A DNA stretch of 64,000 nt from contig NC_011891.1 of the NCBI RefSeq assembly GCF_000022145.1, positions 620,001 to 684,000 on the forward strand, in the 5' to 3' direction. The position numbers were made by a program, and so were the translations under genes. Every line of letters starts with the position of its first letter. Position 1 is the first letter of the stretch. A model generated the notes under the pieces. It had not been told where the DNA came from, ran no database searches, and saw only the letters and a list, made by a program, of their open reading frames with translations. This document shows, piece by piece, positions 9,118 to 17,203 of this stretch. Source of the stretch: Anaeromyxobacter dehalogenans 2CP-1. GTDB lineage: Bacteria; Myxococcota; Myxococcia; Myxococcales; Anaeromyxobacteraceae.

Positions 9118-10731
9118 ATGACGCCCGCGCGATCGCCACGCCGCACCCCGCTCGCCCTCCTCGCCGCGATCGCCCTGGCCGCGCTCGCCTGCGGCGGCGG
9201 CTCCACCCCTCCGCCGCCGGTCGACGTCTCGCCGGTGCCCGCCGCCGATCCCGGCAGCGCGCTCCCCGACGGCTGGGAGCGCGGCCCGTTCGCCGAGATC
9301 TACGTCCGCGGCTACCAGGACTCCGACGGCGACGGCGTCGGCGACCTGCGCGGGCTGGCGAGCCGGCTCGACCACCTCGCCGACCTCGGCGTCCGCGGGA
9401 TCTGGCTCATGCCGGTCACCGCCAGCCAGGACCACGATCACGGCTACGCGGTCGCCGACTACCGCGGCGTCGAGCCCGGCTACGGCACGCTCGAGGACCT
9501 CGACGCGCTCGTCGCGGCCGCCCACGCGCGCGGCATCGGCGTGATCCTCGACTACGTGATGAACCACAGCGCGGCCACCAACCCGCTGTTCCTCAACTCC
9601 GCGGACGACAAGTCGAACCCTTACCGCGGCTGGTACGTGTGGAGGTCGTCGCAGCCGTCGGGCTGGTCGGTGTACGGCGGCAACCCGTGGCGCCAGTCCG
9701 GCACCGGCTGGTACTACGCGCCGTTCGCCACGAACATGCCGGACTTCGACCTCGCGAACCCGGCGGTGGCCGCGTACCACGCCGACAGCCAGCGCTTCTG
9801 GCTGAACCGCGGCGTCGACGGGTTCCGGTTCGACGCGGTGGGCATGCTGTACGAGAACGGACCCGGCGCCTGGAACGACCAGCCCGAGAACTACGTCCGG
9901 ATGGCGGAGGTGCGGGCGCTGCTCGACGGCTACGAGCGGCGCTTCATGGTGTGCGAGGGGCCGGACGACCCGGCCGGCTTCACCGCCGCCTGCGGCAGCG
10001 CGTTCGCGTTCGGCCTCCAGTCCGACGTGATGGGCGCGGCGCGCGGGGACGCCGCCGCGGTGGCCCGGGTGGCGGCGTACTTCGAGGACCCGGCCCGCCT
10101 CGCCGCGTCCACCCTGCTCTCCAACCACGACGCCTTCGCCGGCCAGCGCCCCTGGGATCAGCTCGGCGGCGACGAGGCGCGCTACCGCCTCGCGGCCGCG
10201 ACGTACCTGCTGCTCCCCGGGATCCCGTTCGTCTACTACGGCGAGGAGATCGGCATGGGCGGCGCCGCCTCGCTCTCCGGCGACTGGCGGCTGCGCACGC
10301 CCATGAGCTGGACCGGCGACGCGCGCACCGCCGGGTTCACCACCGGCAAGCCGTTCCGCGCGCTCTCCTCGAACGCGGCCACGCACAACGTGGAGGCGGA
10401 GCAGGGCCGCGCCGGCTCGCTGCTCGAGTTCTACCGCGAGGTCATCGCGCTCCGCCGCGCGGTGCCGGCGCTCGACCGCGGCGGCTACGAGGGCGCGCGC
10501 GCGTCCGGCGCGACGCTCTCGTTCCGCCGCACGCTGGGGACCTCGCACGCGCTCGTGCTGCTCAACTACGACGTCGTCCCGCTCACGCTCCCCGTGACCG
10601 GCCTCCCGCCCGGCGCCGCGCTCGCGCCGCGCCTGCCCGCCACCGCGCCCGCGGTCACGGCCGACGCGGCCGGCGCGGCCTCGTTCGACCTGCCCGCTCT
10701 CTCGGTCCGCGTCTACACCTGGGACGGCTGA
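9118..10731 (+). CDS. Secreted GH13 alpha-amylase family lipoprotein
   Basis: A 537-residue glycoside hydrolase family 13 protein exported as a lipoprotein (lipobox 'LAACGGG', Cys about 23-25). The (beta/alpha)8 barrel carries the family triad: nucleophile Asp239 in 'GFRFDAV', acid/base Glu280 in 'VCEGPDD' and Asp338 in 'LSNHD'. The 'DSDGDGVGDL' segment near residue 70 is the calcium-type loop and gate seen in oligosaccharide-acting members. A small C-terminal beta domain ends the protein. It likely cleaves or transfers alpha-glucosidic linkages of oligosaccharides at the cell surface; the exact specificity is not readable. GGAGG lies five bases before the ATG. Confidence 0.93.
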   Translation: MTPARSPRRTPLALLAAIALAALACGGGSTPPPPVDVSPVPAADPGSALPDGWERGPFAEIYVRGYQDSDGDGVGDLRGLASRLDHLADLGVRGIWLMPVTASQDHDHGYAVADYRGVEPGYGTLEDLDALVAAAHARGIGVILDYVMNHSAATNPLFLNSADDKSNPYRGWYVWRSSQPSGWSVYGGNPWRQSGTGWYYAPFATNMPDFDLANPAVAAYHADSQRFWLNRGVDGFRFDAVGMLYENGPGAWNDQPENYVRMAEVRALLDGYERRFMVCEGPDDPAGFTAACGSAFAFGLQSDVMGAARGDAAAVARVAAYFEDPARLAASTLLSNHDAFAGQRPWDQLGGDEARYRLAAATYLLLPGIPFVYYGEEIGMGGAASLSGDWRLRTPMSWTGDARTAGFTTGKPFRALSSNAATHNVEAEQGRAGSLLEFYREVIALRRAVPALDRGGYEGARASGATLSFRRTLGTSHALVLLNYDVVPLTLPVTGLPPGAALAPRLPATAPAVTADAAGAASFDLPALSVRVYTWDG

Positions 10732-10732
10732 G

Positions 10733-11524
10733 CTAGAACTCGCCCGCGATCCCGCCCGGCGACGGCATCAGGCGCACGTGGGCGATCGGGTGCCAGTGGA
10801 GCAGCGGCACCAGGATCCCCACCGCCGTGCCCCACCCCGCGCCGGCGAGCACGTCGGTCGCCCAGTGGCGATCGGCCGCCAGCCGCAGGTAACCCACCGC
10901 GCTCGCCGCCGCGGCGCCGCCGCCGACGATCCACGGCGCCGCCGGCGCGTCGCGCAGGGTGGCGATCGTGCCCGCCGCGGCCACCGCCGCGAACGCGGTG
11001 GCGGTGTGGCCCGACCAGAAGGAGAGGCGCGAGTCGAGCGCGTGCACGGGCCCGCTGCCGTCCCAGGCGTCCGGCCGGATCCGGTCGGTGCCGACCTTCA
11101 CGAGCTCGGTGCCGAGCGTCGCGATCGAGACCGCCTCCGCGACCAGCAGCGCGTCCTCCGCCGCGCGCCGGGGCGCCCCCGCCGCGAGGTCGGGGACCGC
11201 CAGCGCAGCGGTCGCGCCGAGCGGCACGCCCACGCCGAGCAGGTCGGAGGCGGTCGCGGCGCGCGAGGCGGTCTTCCAGGCGAGGGTCCGGTGCGCCCAC
11301 GCGTCGAGGCGGCCCGGGCTGCACCAGCGGCAGGAGACGGGGAGCAGGTCGCGCTCGAGCAGGCGCACGCCCAGCGCCGCGGCGAACGCGGCGGCCGTCA
11401 CCGCGCCGTCGGCCGCGACGTTCACCTGGAGGTCGGCCGGCGCGGGCCGCGCCGGGGCCGGGACGGCGGCGAGCGCGAGCGCCGCGGCGAGCGCGGAAGG
11501 GACGAGCAGGGGGTGGCGTCTCAC
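10733..11524 (-). CDS. PAP2 superfamily membrane phosphatase
   Basis: A 263-residue protein with an N-terminal signal and several hydrophobic segments. The PAP2 signature is spread over 'KVGTDRIRPD' (motif 1), 'SFWSGHTATAFA' (motif 2, PSGH-like) and 'RLAADRHWATDVLAGAGWG' (motif 3, catalytic His). It would remove phosphate from a lipid phosphate or a related periplasmic substrate. The start is GTG at 11522-11524, overlapping the stop of the upstream hydrolase (GTGA) with GGGAGG eight bases before it. It ends two bases from the stop of the convergent GH13 gene. Confidence 0.88.
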   Translation of the reverse strand: MRRHPLLVPSALAAALALAAVPAPARPAPADLQVNVAADGAVTAAAFAAALGVRLLERDLLPVSCRWCSPGRLDAWAHRTLAWKTASRAATASDLLGVGVPLGATAALAVPDLAAGAPRRAAEDALLVAEAVSIATLGTELVKVGTDRIRPDAWDGSGPVHALDSRLSFWSGHTATAFAAVAAAGTIATLRDAPAAPWIVGGGAAAASAVGYLRLAADRHWATDVLAGAGWGTAVGILVPLLHWHPIAHVRLMPSPGGIAGEF

Positions 11525-12405
11525 GTCGCGGACCTCCCGGTGGCCGCGCCGAGCCAGCGGAGCAGCGCCGCGTTCACCTGCTCCGGCGCCTCGTTCTGCA
11601 CGAAGTGGCCCGCGCCCTCGATCGGCACGATCTCCGGCGCGTTGCCGGGCGCGAGGTACGGCGCGAGCTTCGCCCGCGCGATCGTCTCCACGCCCAGGAA
11701 GCGATCCTCCACGCCCCACAGGATGAGCGTGGGCGCGGAGATCGGCCGGGGACGCGGCCCGCGCGATCGCCGGCCGCGGAAGGCCGCCCGGTAGTAGCCG
11801 AGCGCCGCGCGCGCGGCGCCGGGCTGGAGGAACGCGCGGCGGTAGGGCTCCAGCTCCTCGGCGGGCCAGGCGCTGCGCACGTACGATCCGCCGCGGAGCG
11901 CGCGCGCCACGCCGGCCGCGCGGTCGCGGGTGAGCAGCCACTCCGGCAGGAGCGGCACCTGGAACAGGAGCATGTACGACGAGCGGAGGAGCTGGCGGCG
12001 GTTGCGGCGCAGCTCGCGCGCGAACGCGCTCGGGTGCGGCGCGTTCAGGACGACGAGCCGCGAGACCACCTCCGGATGCCGGCCCGCCACCGCCCAGGCC
12101 ACCGCGCCGCCCCAGTCGTGCCCGATCACCACCGCGCGCTCGCGCCCCAGCGCCCGGACCAGCCCGGCCGCGTCCGCCGCCAGCGTGGCGAGGTCGAACG
12201 GCCCGCGCTTCTCGGTGCCGCCGTAGCCGCGGAGGTCCGGCGCCACCGCGCGCCAGCCGGCGGCGGCGAGCGCAGGGAGCTGGTGCCGCCAGGAGCGGGC
12301 CAGCTCGGGGAAGCCGTGCAGGAGCAGCGCGAGCGGACCGTCGCCCGGGCCGTCGGCGAGCGCGGCGAAGCGGAGGCCGTTGGCCTGGAGCGCGAGCGTG
12401 TCCAC
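11521..12405 (-). CDS. Alpha/beta hydrolase, epoxide hydrolase-like
   Basis: A 294-residue soluble alpha/beta hydrolase. The oxyanion-hole motif 'LLHGFPE' is near residue 28 and the nucleophile elbow is 'IGHDWGGAVA' with Asp rather than Ser, typical of epoxide hydrolases and haloalkane dehalogenases. The charge-relay acid is in 'WGVEDRFL' and the catalytic His in 'GAGHFVQNEAP'. I used GTG 12403-12405; the frame extends much further but without family similarity. It is translationally coupled to the PAP2 gene. The substrate is unknown. Confidence 0.88.
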   Translation of the reverse strand: MDTLALQANGLRFAALADGPGDGPLALLLHGFPELARSWRHQLPALAAAGWRAVAPDLRGYGGTEKRGPFDLATLAADAAGLVRALGRERAVVIGHDWGGAVAWAVAGRHPEVVSRLVVLNAPHPSAFARELRRNRRQLLRSSYMLLFQVPLLPEWLLTRDRAAGVARALRGGSYVRSAWPAEELEPYRRAFLQPGAARAALGYYRAAFRGRRSRGPRPRPISAPTLILWGVEDRFLGVETIARAKLAPYLAPGNAPEIVPIEGAGHFVQNEAPEQVNAALLRWLGAATGRSAT

Positions 12406-12598
12406 CGACCCAGCGTAGCGTCCGCGCGCGCACGCCGCCCGCGACTCGTGGCGAACCTCCCCGACGCGGGTATGCCCCGTCGGTGGCGCTGGCGACGCGG
12501 TGATGCGGGACTGCCGCACGCGCACGGGGGCGGTGACACTTCCGCGCATGCCGGCCTCGCCTCCAGGCGCACGGGCCGCGCTCAAGGGAGAAGACCAG

Positions 12599-13354
12599 AT
12601 GAGAACGCTCACGTGCCTCGCGGCGCTGTTGCCCGCGCTCGCCGCCGCCGACACCAGCCCGCTGCTCCTCGCGGGCGCCCAGATCGACGCCACCGGCACC
12701 ACCGCCGTCCAGACGCAGCCGATGCCGAAGGGCTGGTTCAGCACGCGCAACGTGCTCGACCGGACCAAGACGTCGCTCGTCACCCGCCTCGCGGCGGGCG
12801 CCACCACCTGCTCCGCCGACCAGGGCGTGGTGGCGACGCTGAGCAGCGTCACCGCCGGCAACTTCACGGAGGTGCTGAACCCTCAGGACCGGACGGTGCG
12901 GTACGTCTGGGACACCGTCACCGACCTGTCGCCCTTCCAGAACCGCTGGCACTACTACACCGGGTGTGACGGCGTGCAGGTGGTGCTCGGGTGCCCGGAG
13001 GCCATCCCGGTCACCTTCACCATCGAGGCGTTCGCGAAGTCGGGCACCTGCCAGACGTACGTGAACGACCTCGGCCAGACGGTGTGCGCCGCGGACCAGG
13101 CCGTCGCGATGCTCCCCGCGGTGCAGGAGGCGGATCAGGTCGCCACCGGCTGCGTGGAGGAGGGCGGGGACCCGAGCTGCGGGATCGGCCCGTGCGAGAG
13201 CGCCTGCACGCAGTCCTGCGACGCCGCGTTCCCGGTGGGCCGCGGCGCCGACAAGGGCAACGTGGCCCTGCTGAAGGCGTGCAAGGAGGCCTGCCCCTGC
13301 ACGTGCAAGTACGAGCGGCCGGCGCGGTGCCCGCAGCCGCAGAACTGCGAGTGA
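12599..13354 (+). CDS. Secreted protein with cysteine-rich C-terminus
   Basis: A 251-residue protein with a signal peptide (residues 1-19). The middle part is a beta-rich domain with scattered cysteines ('TTCSADQGV', 'GCDGVQVVLGCPEA', 'GTCQTY'). The final 60 residues hold about a dozen cysteines in tight spacing ('GIGPCESACTQSCD', 'CKEACPCTCKYE', 'RCPQPQNCE'), which suggests disulfide knots or metal binding. ATG 12599 has AGGGAG nine bases upstream. I recognise no family; this looks like a lineage-specific surface or predation-related protein, but nothing here proves that. Confidence 0.75.
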   Translation: MRTLTCLAALLPALAAADTSPLLLAGAQIDATGTTAVQTQPMPKGWFSTRNVLDRTKTSLVTRLAAGATTCSADQGVVATLSSVTAGNFTEVLNPQDRTVRYVWDTVTDLSPFQNRWHYYTGCDGVQVVLGCPEAIPVTFTIEAFAKSGTCQTYVNDLGQTVCAADQAVAMLPAVQEADQVATGCVEEGGDPSCGIGPCESACTQSCDAAFPVGRGADKGNVALLKACKEACPCTCKYERPARCPQPQNCE

Positions 13355-13480
13355 GCGAGGTCGCGAGGTGGACGGGGTCGCCGGCGGCCTCCGACGCGGG
13401 CGACCCCGCCGGGCGGCCGTCCCCGAGCCGCCGCGCGGGCCGGCTTGCGGCCGGTGCGCGATCCGCCCTACACCTCTCCC

Positions 13481-13912
13481 GTGCCGCCCGACCCCGAGCC
13501 GACGACCGCCGCGACCCGCGCCGCCCCGGCCCGCCGGCTGCTGCTCCTCGCGCTCGGCTGGACGGCGTTCGCCCTGGGCGCGATCGGGCTGCTGCTCCCC
13601 ATCGTCCCCACCACGCCGTTCATGCTGGTGGCGCTCTGGGCGTTCTCCGCCAGCTCCGAGCGCTTCCACCGCTGGCTGTACACGCACCGGCTCTTCGGGC
13701 CGCCGCTGCAGAAGTGGCAGCGGGATCGCGCCATCCCGGTCTGGGTGAAGGCGATCGCGCTCGGGAGCATGGCGGTGAGCCTCGCCTGGCTGGCGTTCGT
13801 GGTGCGGCCGCCGCGCTACGCGCTCCTCGCCGCCGCGGCCCTCGTCGCCTGCGGCGCCGCGTTCGTCCTGCGCATCCCGAGCCGCCCCCGGCAGCCGGTG
13901 CGGGAGCCGTGA
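13481..13912 (+). CDS. DUF454 (YbaN-like) inner-membrane protein
   Basis: A protein of about 143 residues with two N-terminal membrane helices joined by the family core 'LLLPIVPTTPFML', then 'FHRWLYTHRLFGPPLQKW', and two more C-terminal helices. DUF454/YbaN proteins are small inner-membrane proteins of unknown function. The frame is open upstream to a TTG at 13445; I chose GTG 13481 because it begins just before the hydrophobic region. The choice is uncertain. The stop overlaps the next start (TGATG), so the next lipoprotein is coupled to it. Confidence 0.82.
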   Translation: MPPDPEPTTAATRAAPARRLLLLALGWTAFALGAIGLLLPIVPTTPFMLVALWAFSASSERFHRWLYTHRLFGPPLQKWQRDRAIPVWVKAIALGSMAVSLAWLAFVVRPPRYALLAAAALVACGAAFVLRIPSRPRQPVREP

Positions 13913-14274
13913 TGGCGCGCCGGCGGCGCGCGCCGCTCGCGCTCCTCGGGGCAGCGGCCCTGCTGGCCGCCTGCGGCGGCGATCGCGGGCACCGCGGGGA
14001 CGGCGCGCGCCCGCCGGCCGTCACCGGGGGATGCGGCGCCGGCTGCCCCGAGGGCCAGGCCTGCGTGGACGTGCCCGGCGACGCCTGCACCTGGCCGTCC
14101 GACGCGGGCTGCCCGGGTGCCTGCGTCGTGCCGGTGTCCTGCGGCGGCTTCGCGGCGATCCGGTGCCCGGACGGCCGGGCCTGCGTGGACGACCCGCGCG
14201 ACGACTGCGCCCCGCCGCGCGGCGCGGACTGCGGCGGCCTGTGCGCACCGGCACCCGCCGCGGGCGCGCGCTGA
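13912..14274 (+). CDS. Small lipoprotein with duplicated cysteine module
   Basis: A 120-residue protein whose lipobox 'LLAACGG' follows a short basic, hydrophobic signal. The mature part consists of two related modules of about 33 residues, each with 'C..G.ACVD.P.D.C', a 'DAGC/ADC' pair and a final 'GAC/GLC'. The modules look like small Kazal-like or EGF-like disulfide domains, and they seem to have arisen by tandem duplication. Start overlap with the DUF454 gene (TGATG) shows coupled translation. Function unknown. Confidence 0.7.
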   Translation: MARRRRAPLALLGAAALLAACGGDRGHRGDGARPPAVTGGCGAGCPEGQACVDVPGDACTWPSDAGCPGACVVPVSCGGFAAIRCPDGRACVDDPRDDCAPPRGADCGGLCAPAPAAGAR

Positions 14275-14301
14275 GCGGGGCTTCGGTCTATCCTCCCGAC
14301 C

Positions 14302-15216
14302 GTGAAGGACCTCCCCCTGAACGCGCTCCGCGCCTTCGCGCTCGTGTTCGCGCACCGCGGCGTGCGCCCCGCCGCGCGCGAGCTCGGCGTGGCCCACTCG
14401 TCGCTGAGCCGGCACATGGCCGAGCTGGAGGCCTGGGCCGGCACCCCGCTTACCCGCGGCCCCGGCGGGCGGGCCGGGCTCTCGTTCACGCCGCAGGGCG
14501 AGGCGCTCGGCCAGGCGGCGCTCGCCGCGCTCCGCGAGCTGGAGCGGGCCGCTGCCGCGGTGCGGGAGGCGCGCTCGGAGCGCTCGGTGGTGATCTCGAC
14601 CACCGCCTCGTTCGCGAGCCGCTGGCTCCTGCCGCGGCTCCCGGCGCTGGAGGCGCGCCACCCGGACCTGGAGGTCTCGGTGCTGGTGGACCCGCGGCCG
14701 GTGGACCTCGGGACCGCGGGCGCCGGGGAGGTGGACCTCGCGATCCGGCTGGGGCGCGGCCCCTGGCGCGACCTGGACTGCCAGCCGCTGCTCGACGAGG
14801 TGCTGTACCCGGTGATGAGCCCGGCCGCCTGGCGCGCGGCGGGCTCGCCGCGCCGGCCGCCGGCGCTGGCGCGGCTGCGGCTCCTGCACGACCGCGATCC
14901 GGGCGCGACCTGGGAGCTGTGGCGACGCGCCCATGGGCCCGCCTCGCTGGACGTCCGGCGCGGCCCGCGCCTCGCCTCGACCGACCTCGTGCTCCGCGCC
15001 GCGGCGCAGGGGCAGGGGGTGGCGCTGGCGCGGCACCGGCTCGCCGCGGACGACCTGGCGGCCGGCCTGCTGGTCCGGCCCTTCGAGCGGTCGGTGGCGC
15101 TCGGCCCCGCCTACTGGCTGGTGCTCCCGCCGCACGCGCGCGGCCGCGCCGCCACCGCGGGGGTGGTGGCCTGGCTGGAGCAGGAGGCCCGCGCCTGCGG
15201 GCCGCTCCCGGCCTGA
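14302..15216 (+). CDS. LysR-type regulator (GcvA-like)
   Basis: A 304-residue LTTR. The winged HTH is 'LNALRAFALVFAHRGVRPAA' through 'HSSLSRHMAELEAWAG' (residues 5-50), with 'FTPQGEAL' ending the wing. The effector-binding domain begins near residue 95 and carries GcvA-like features ('STTASFASRWLLPRL', 'DLAIRLGRGPW'). The start is GTG 14302 without a Shine-Dalgarno sequence; TATCCT nine bases upstream could be a -10 box for a leaderless mRNA. It lies upstream of a LysE-type exporter in the same direction, with a palindrome in between, so it may control that exporter. Confidence 0.92.
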   Translation: MKDLPLNALRAFALVFAHRGVRPAARELGVAHSSLSRHMAELEAWAGTPLTRGPGGRAGLSFTPQGEALGQAALAALRELERAAAAVREARSERSVVISTTASFASRWLLPRLPALEARHPDLEVSVLVDPRPVDLGTAGAGEVDLAIRLGRGPWRDLDCQPLLDEVLYPVMSPAAWRAAGSPRRPPALARLRLLHDRDPGATWELWRRAHGPASLDVRRGPRLASTDLVLRAAAQGQGVALARHRLAADDLAAGLLVRPFERSVALGPAYWLVLPPHARGRAATAGVVAWLEQEARACGPLPA

Positions 15217-15217
15217 A

Positions 15218-15236
15218 CGGTCTCGTCCCGAGACCG
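15218..15236. promoter_or_regulatory. Palindrome with LysR-type T-N11-A core
   Basis: CGGTCTCG-TCC-CGAGACCG is a perfect inverted repeat with 8-bp arms directly after the lysR stop codon and 59 bases before the exporter start. T15221 to A15233 matches the T-N11-A pattern of LTTR boxes. It could be the regulator's binding site. A transcription terminator is less likely because no T-run follows. Confidence 0.5.
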
Positions 15237-15294
15237 AACCTCGCGCCCGTCCGACCGGCCCGCGCCGCAGATCCCCGGCATGGAGGGCGCCGGC

Positions 15295-15900
15295 ATGGAG
15301 ACGTGGATCGCGACCGCAGGGCTGGTGGCCGTCGGGGTGTTCACCCCCGGGCCGAGCAACTTCGTGGTGATGCACCGGGCCGCCGCGGCCGGGCTCCGGG
15401 GCGCCGCCCCGGCCATCGCGGCGGTCCTGCTCGGGCTCGTCGCCCTGCTCGGGCTCGCGGCCGCGGGCGGAGGCGCGCTGCTCGCGGCGGCCCCGGCGCT
15501 GGGGCGCGTGCTGCAGGCGGGCGGCGCGGTCTACCTGGCGTGGGGCGGCGTGGCGCTCGTGGTGGAGAGCTTCCGGCGCGGACCGGCCGAGGGCGGCGCG
15601 GCCGGCGGCGCGCTGCCGCAGCGGCCGGCGGCGGTGTTCCTGTTCCAGTTCACGAACCCGAAGGCCTGGGCCATGGTGCTCACCGCGGCGTCGGCCTGCG
15701 GCGGCGGCGGCGCGGGCGCGGCGTTCCTCCGGCTCGTGCCGCTGTTCACCGCGCTGTCGCTCGCCGGGCTCCTCACCTGGGCGGTGCTCGGGTCGGCGCT
15801 GGAGCGCGCCATGCGCGTGCCGCGCTGGCGGCGCCGGATCGACCGCGCCATGGGCGCGCTGCTCGCCGCCTCGGCCGCCCTGCTGCTCGCGGGCGCCTGA
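15295..15900 (+). CDS. LysE/RhtB family amino-acid exporter
   Basis: A 201-residue membrane protein with six predicted helices and the family start 'VGVFTPGPSNFVVMH' (residues 11-25). The central 'FLFQFTNPKAW' is a LysE/RhtB hallmark. These proteins export amino acids or homoserine-type compounds. The ATG at 15280 is possible, but GGAGGG seven bases before ATG 15295 favours the latter, and family length agrees. It lies downstream of a LysR gene and upstream of an Asp/Glu racemase-like gene, which hints at a shared amino-acid theme. Confidence 0.9.
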   Translation: METWIATAGLVAVGVFTPGPSNFVVMHRAAAAGLRGAAPAIAAVLLGLVALLGLAAAGGGALLAAAPALGRVLQAGGAVYLAWGGVALVVESFRRGPAEGGAAGGALPQRPAAVFLFQFTNPKAWAMVLTAASACGGGGAGAAFLRLVPLFTALSLAGLLTWAVLGSALERAMRVPRWRRRIDRAMGALLAASAALLLAGA

Positions 15901-15947
15901 GCGAGAGCAGCCTCCGCCTCTTACACCCCAGCACGAGGTTCCATCGC

Positions 15948-16652
15948 ATGCAGCCGATCGTCGGAATCGTGGGCGGGCTCGGTCCCGAGGGGACCGTCCA
16001 CTACTACCGGAAGCTCACCGCCCTGCTCGCCGGGCTGCCCCTCGACCTGGGCCGGCCGGGCATCGTCGTGGACCACGTCTGGATCGACCGGTTCTCGGGG
16101 CTGCTCCGCGCGGGAGCGGACCCGGAGGCGCTGGAGCTGTTGCTGGGCTCGCTCCGGCGGCTCGAGCGCGCCGGCGCCACCCTGGCGCTCTTCGCGGCGG
16201 TGACGCCGCACCGGTTCCTGCCGGCGCTCCGGCCTCGCTCGCCCCTGCCCATCGCCGACCTGGTGGGCGCGACCTGCGAGGACGTGCGCGCCGCCGGCCA
16301 CCGCGTGGTCGGGCTCGTCGGCACGCGCTTCACCGTTTCCGAGCCGTTCTTCCGCGACGCGCTCGAGGCGGCCGGCGTGCGGGTGGTGGTCCCGGACGAG
16401 GCCGGGACCGACTACCTGGACGCGCTCATCTTCGGGCCGCTCGCGCGCGGCGAGAAGACGCCGACGATGAAGGGCGAGCTCGCCGCGATCGTGGGCCGCA
16501 TGGCCAGGCGGGAGCCGCTCGACGCGCTGGTCGTCGCCTGCACCGATCTCATGGACCTCATGGGGACCGAGGTCCCGCTCCTCGATCCGATCGACAGCCA
16601 CCTGCGCCTGGCGCTCCGGATGCTCGCGGCGTCCGGAGCGCGGGCGCAGTGA
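15948..16652 (+). CDS. Aspartate/glutamate racemase family protein, atypical active site
   Basis: A 234-residue protein with the family start 'IVGIVGGLGPEGTVHYYRKL' (residues 4-23). The C-terminal catalytic region is intact: 'LVVACTDLMDL' carries the second cysteine. In the first half, where racemases usually have Cys/Ala-Asn-Thr-X-His, this protein reads 'LFAAVTPHRF', so no cysteine and no Asn are at the expected place. A two-base racemase needs both cysteines, so activity may differ (one-Cys isomerase-like chemistry or loss of racemisation). It follows the exporter by 47 bases. Confidence 0.82.
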   Translation: MQPIVGIVGGLGPEGTVHYYRKLTALLAGLPLDLGRPGIVVDHVWIDRFSGLLRAGADPEALELLLGSLRRLERAGATLALFAAVTPHRFLPALRPRSPLPIADLVGATCEDVRAAGHRVVGLVGTRFTVSEPFFRDALEAAGVRVVVPDEAGTDYLDALIFGPLARGEKTPTMKGELAAIVGRMARREPLDALVVACTDLMDLMGTEVPLLDPIDSHLRLALRMLAASGARAQ

Positions 16653-16656
16653 CGGC

Positions 16657-17121
16657 TCACATGGGCGGCAGCGCCGCCATGCGCCGCTGCATCTCCTCCG
16701 GCGAGACGTCCTCCTTGTGCGTGCCGACGTGCCAGAGGTGGCCGAACGGATCCACGATCGAGCCCATCCGGTCGCCGTAGAACTTGTCCTCCACGGCGCC
16801 CTTCACGGTGGCGCCCGCGGCGACCGCGCGGGCCACGGTGGCGTCCGCGTCGGGCACGTACACGACGAGGCCGACCGCCGTGCCGCCGATGGACTTGGGG
16901 CCGAGCGCGCCCATCTCCGGGTGCTCGTCCGCCAGCATGAGGCGCGCGTCGCCGATCTTCAGCTCGGCATGGCCGACGCGCCCCTCCGGCCCGGGCATGC
17001 GCATGAGCTCGACCGCGCCGAAGACCTTCGCGTAGAAGTCGATGGCGCGGGCGGCGTCCTTCATGACGAGGTACGGCGTGAGGGCCTGGTAGCCATCGGG
17101 GATGTGCTTCACGGCGGGCAT
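16657..17121 (-). CDS. VOC/PhnB-like glyoxalase-fold protein
   Basis: A 154-residue protein of the vicinal-oxygen-chelate superfamily. 'LTPYLVMKDAARAIDFYAKV' opens the first beta-alpha-beta-beta-beta unit and 'DRMGSIVDPFGHLWHVGTH' closes the second, as in PhnB and YdcJ-type proteins. Such proteins include metal enzymes and binding or resistance proteins; the substrate cannot be read. I start at ATG 17119-17121, with GAGGAG close upstream, rather than the longer frame from 17160. It ends four bases from the racemase stop on the other strand. Confidence 0.85.
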   Translation of the reverse strand: MPAVKHIPDGYQALTPYLVMKDAARAIDFYAKVFGAVELMRMPGPEGRVGHAELKIGDARLMLADEHPEMGALGPKSIGGTAVGLVVYVPDADATVARAVAAGATVKGAVEDKFYGDRMGSIVDPFGHLWHVGTHKEDVSPEEMQRRMAALPPM

Positions 17122-17203
17122 CGGGTGCTCCTCGGCTCGGGTTCGCACGAGGAGTGTCACGCGGCACCGCCGGGATCGAGGCCCCGGGTGGGTGAACGGC
17201 CGT

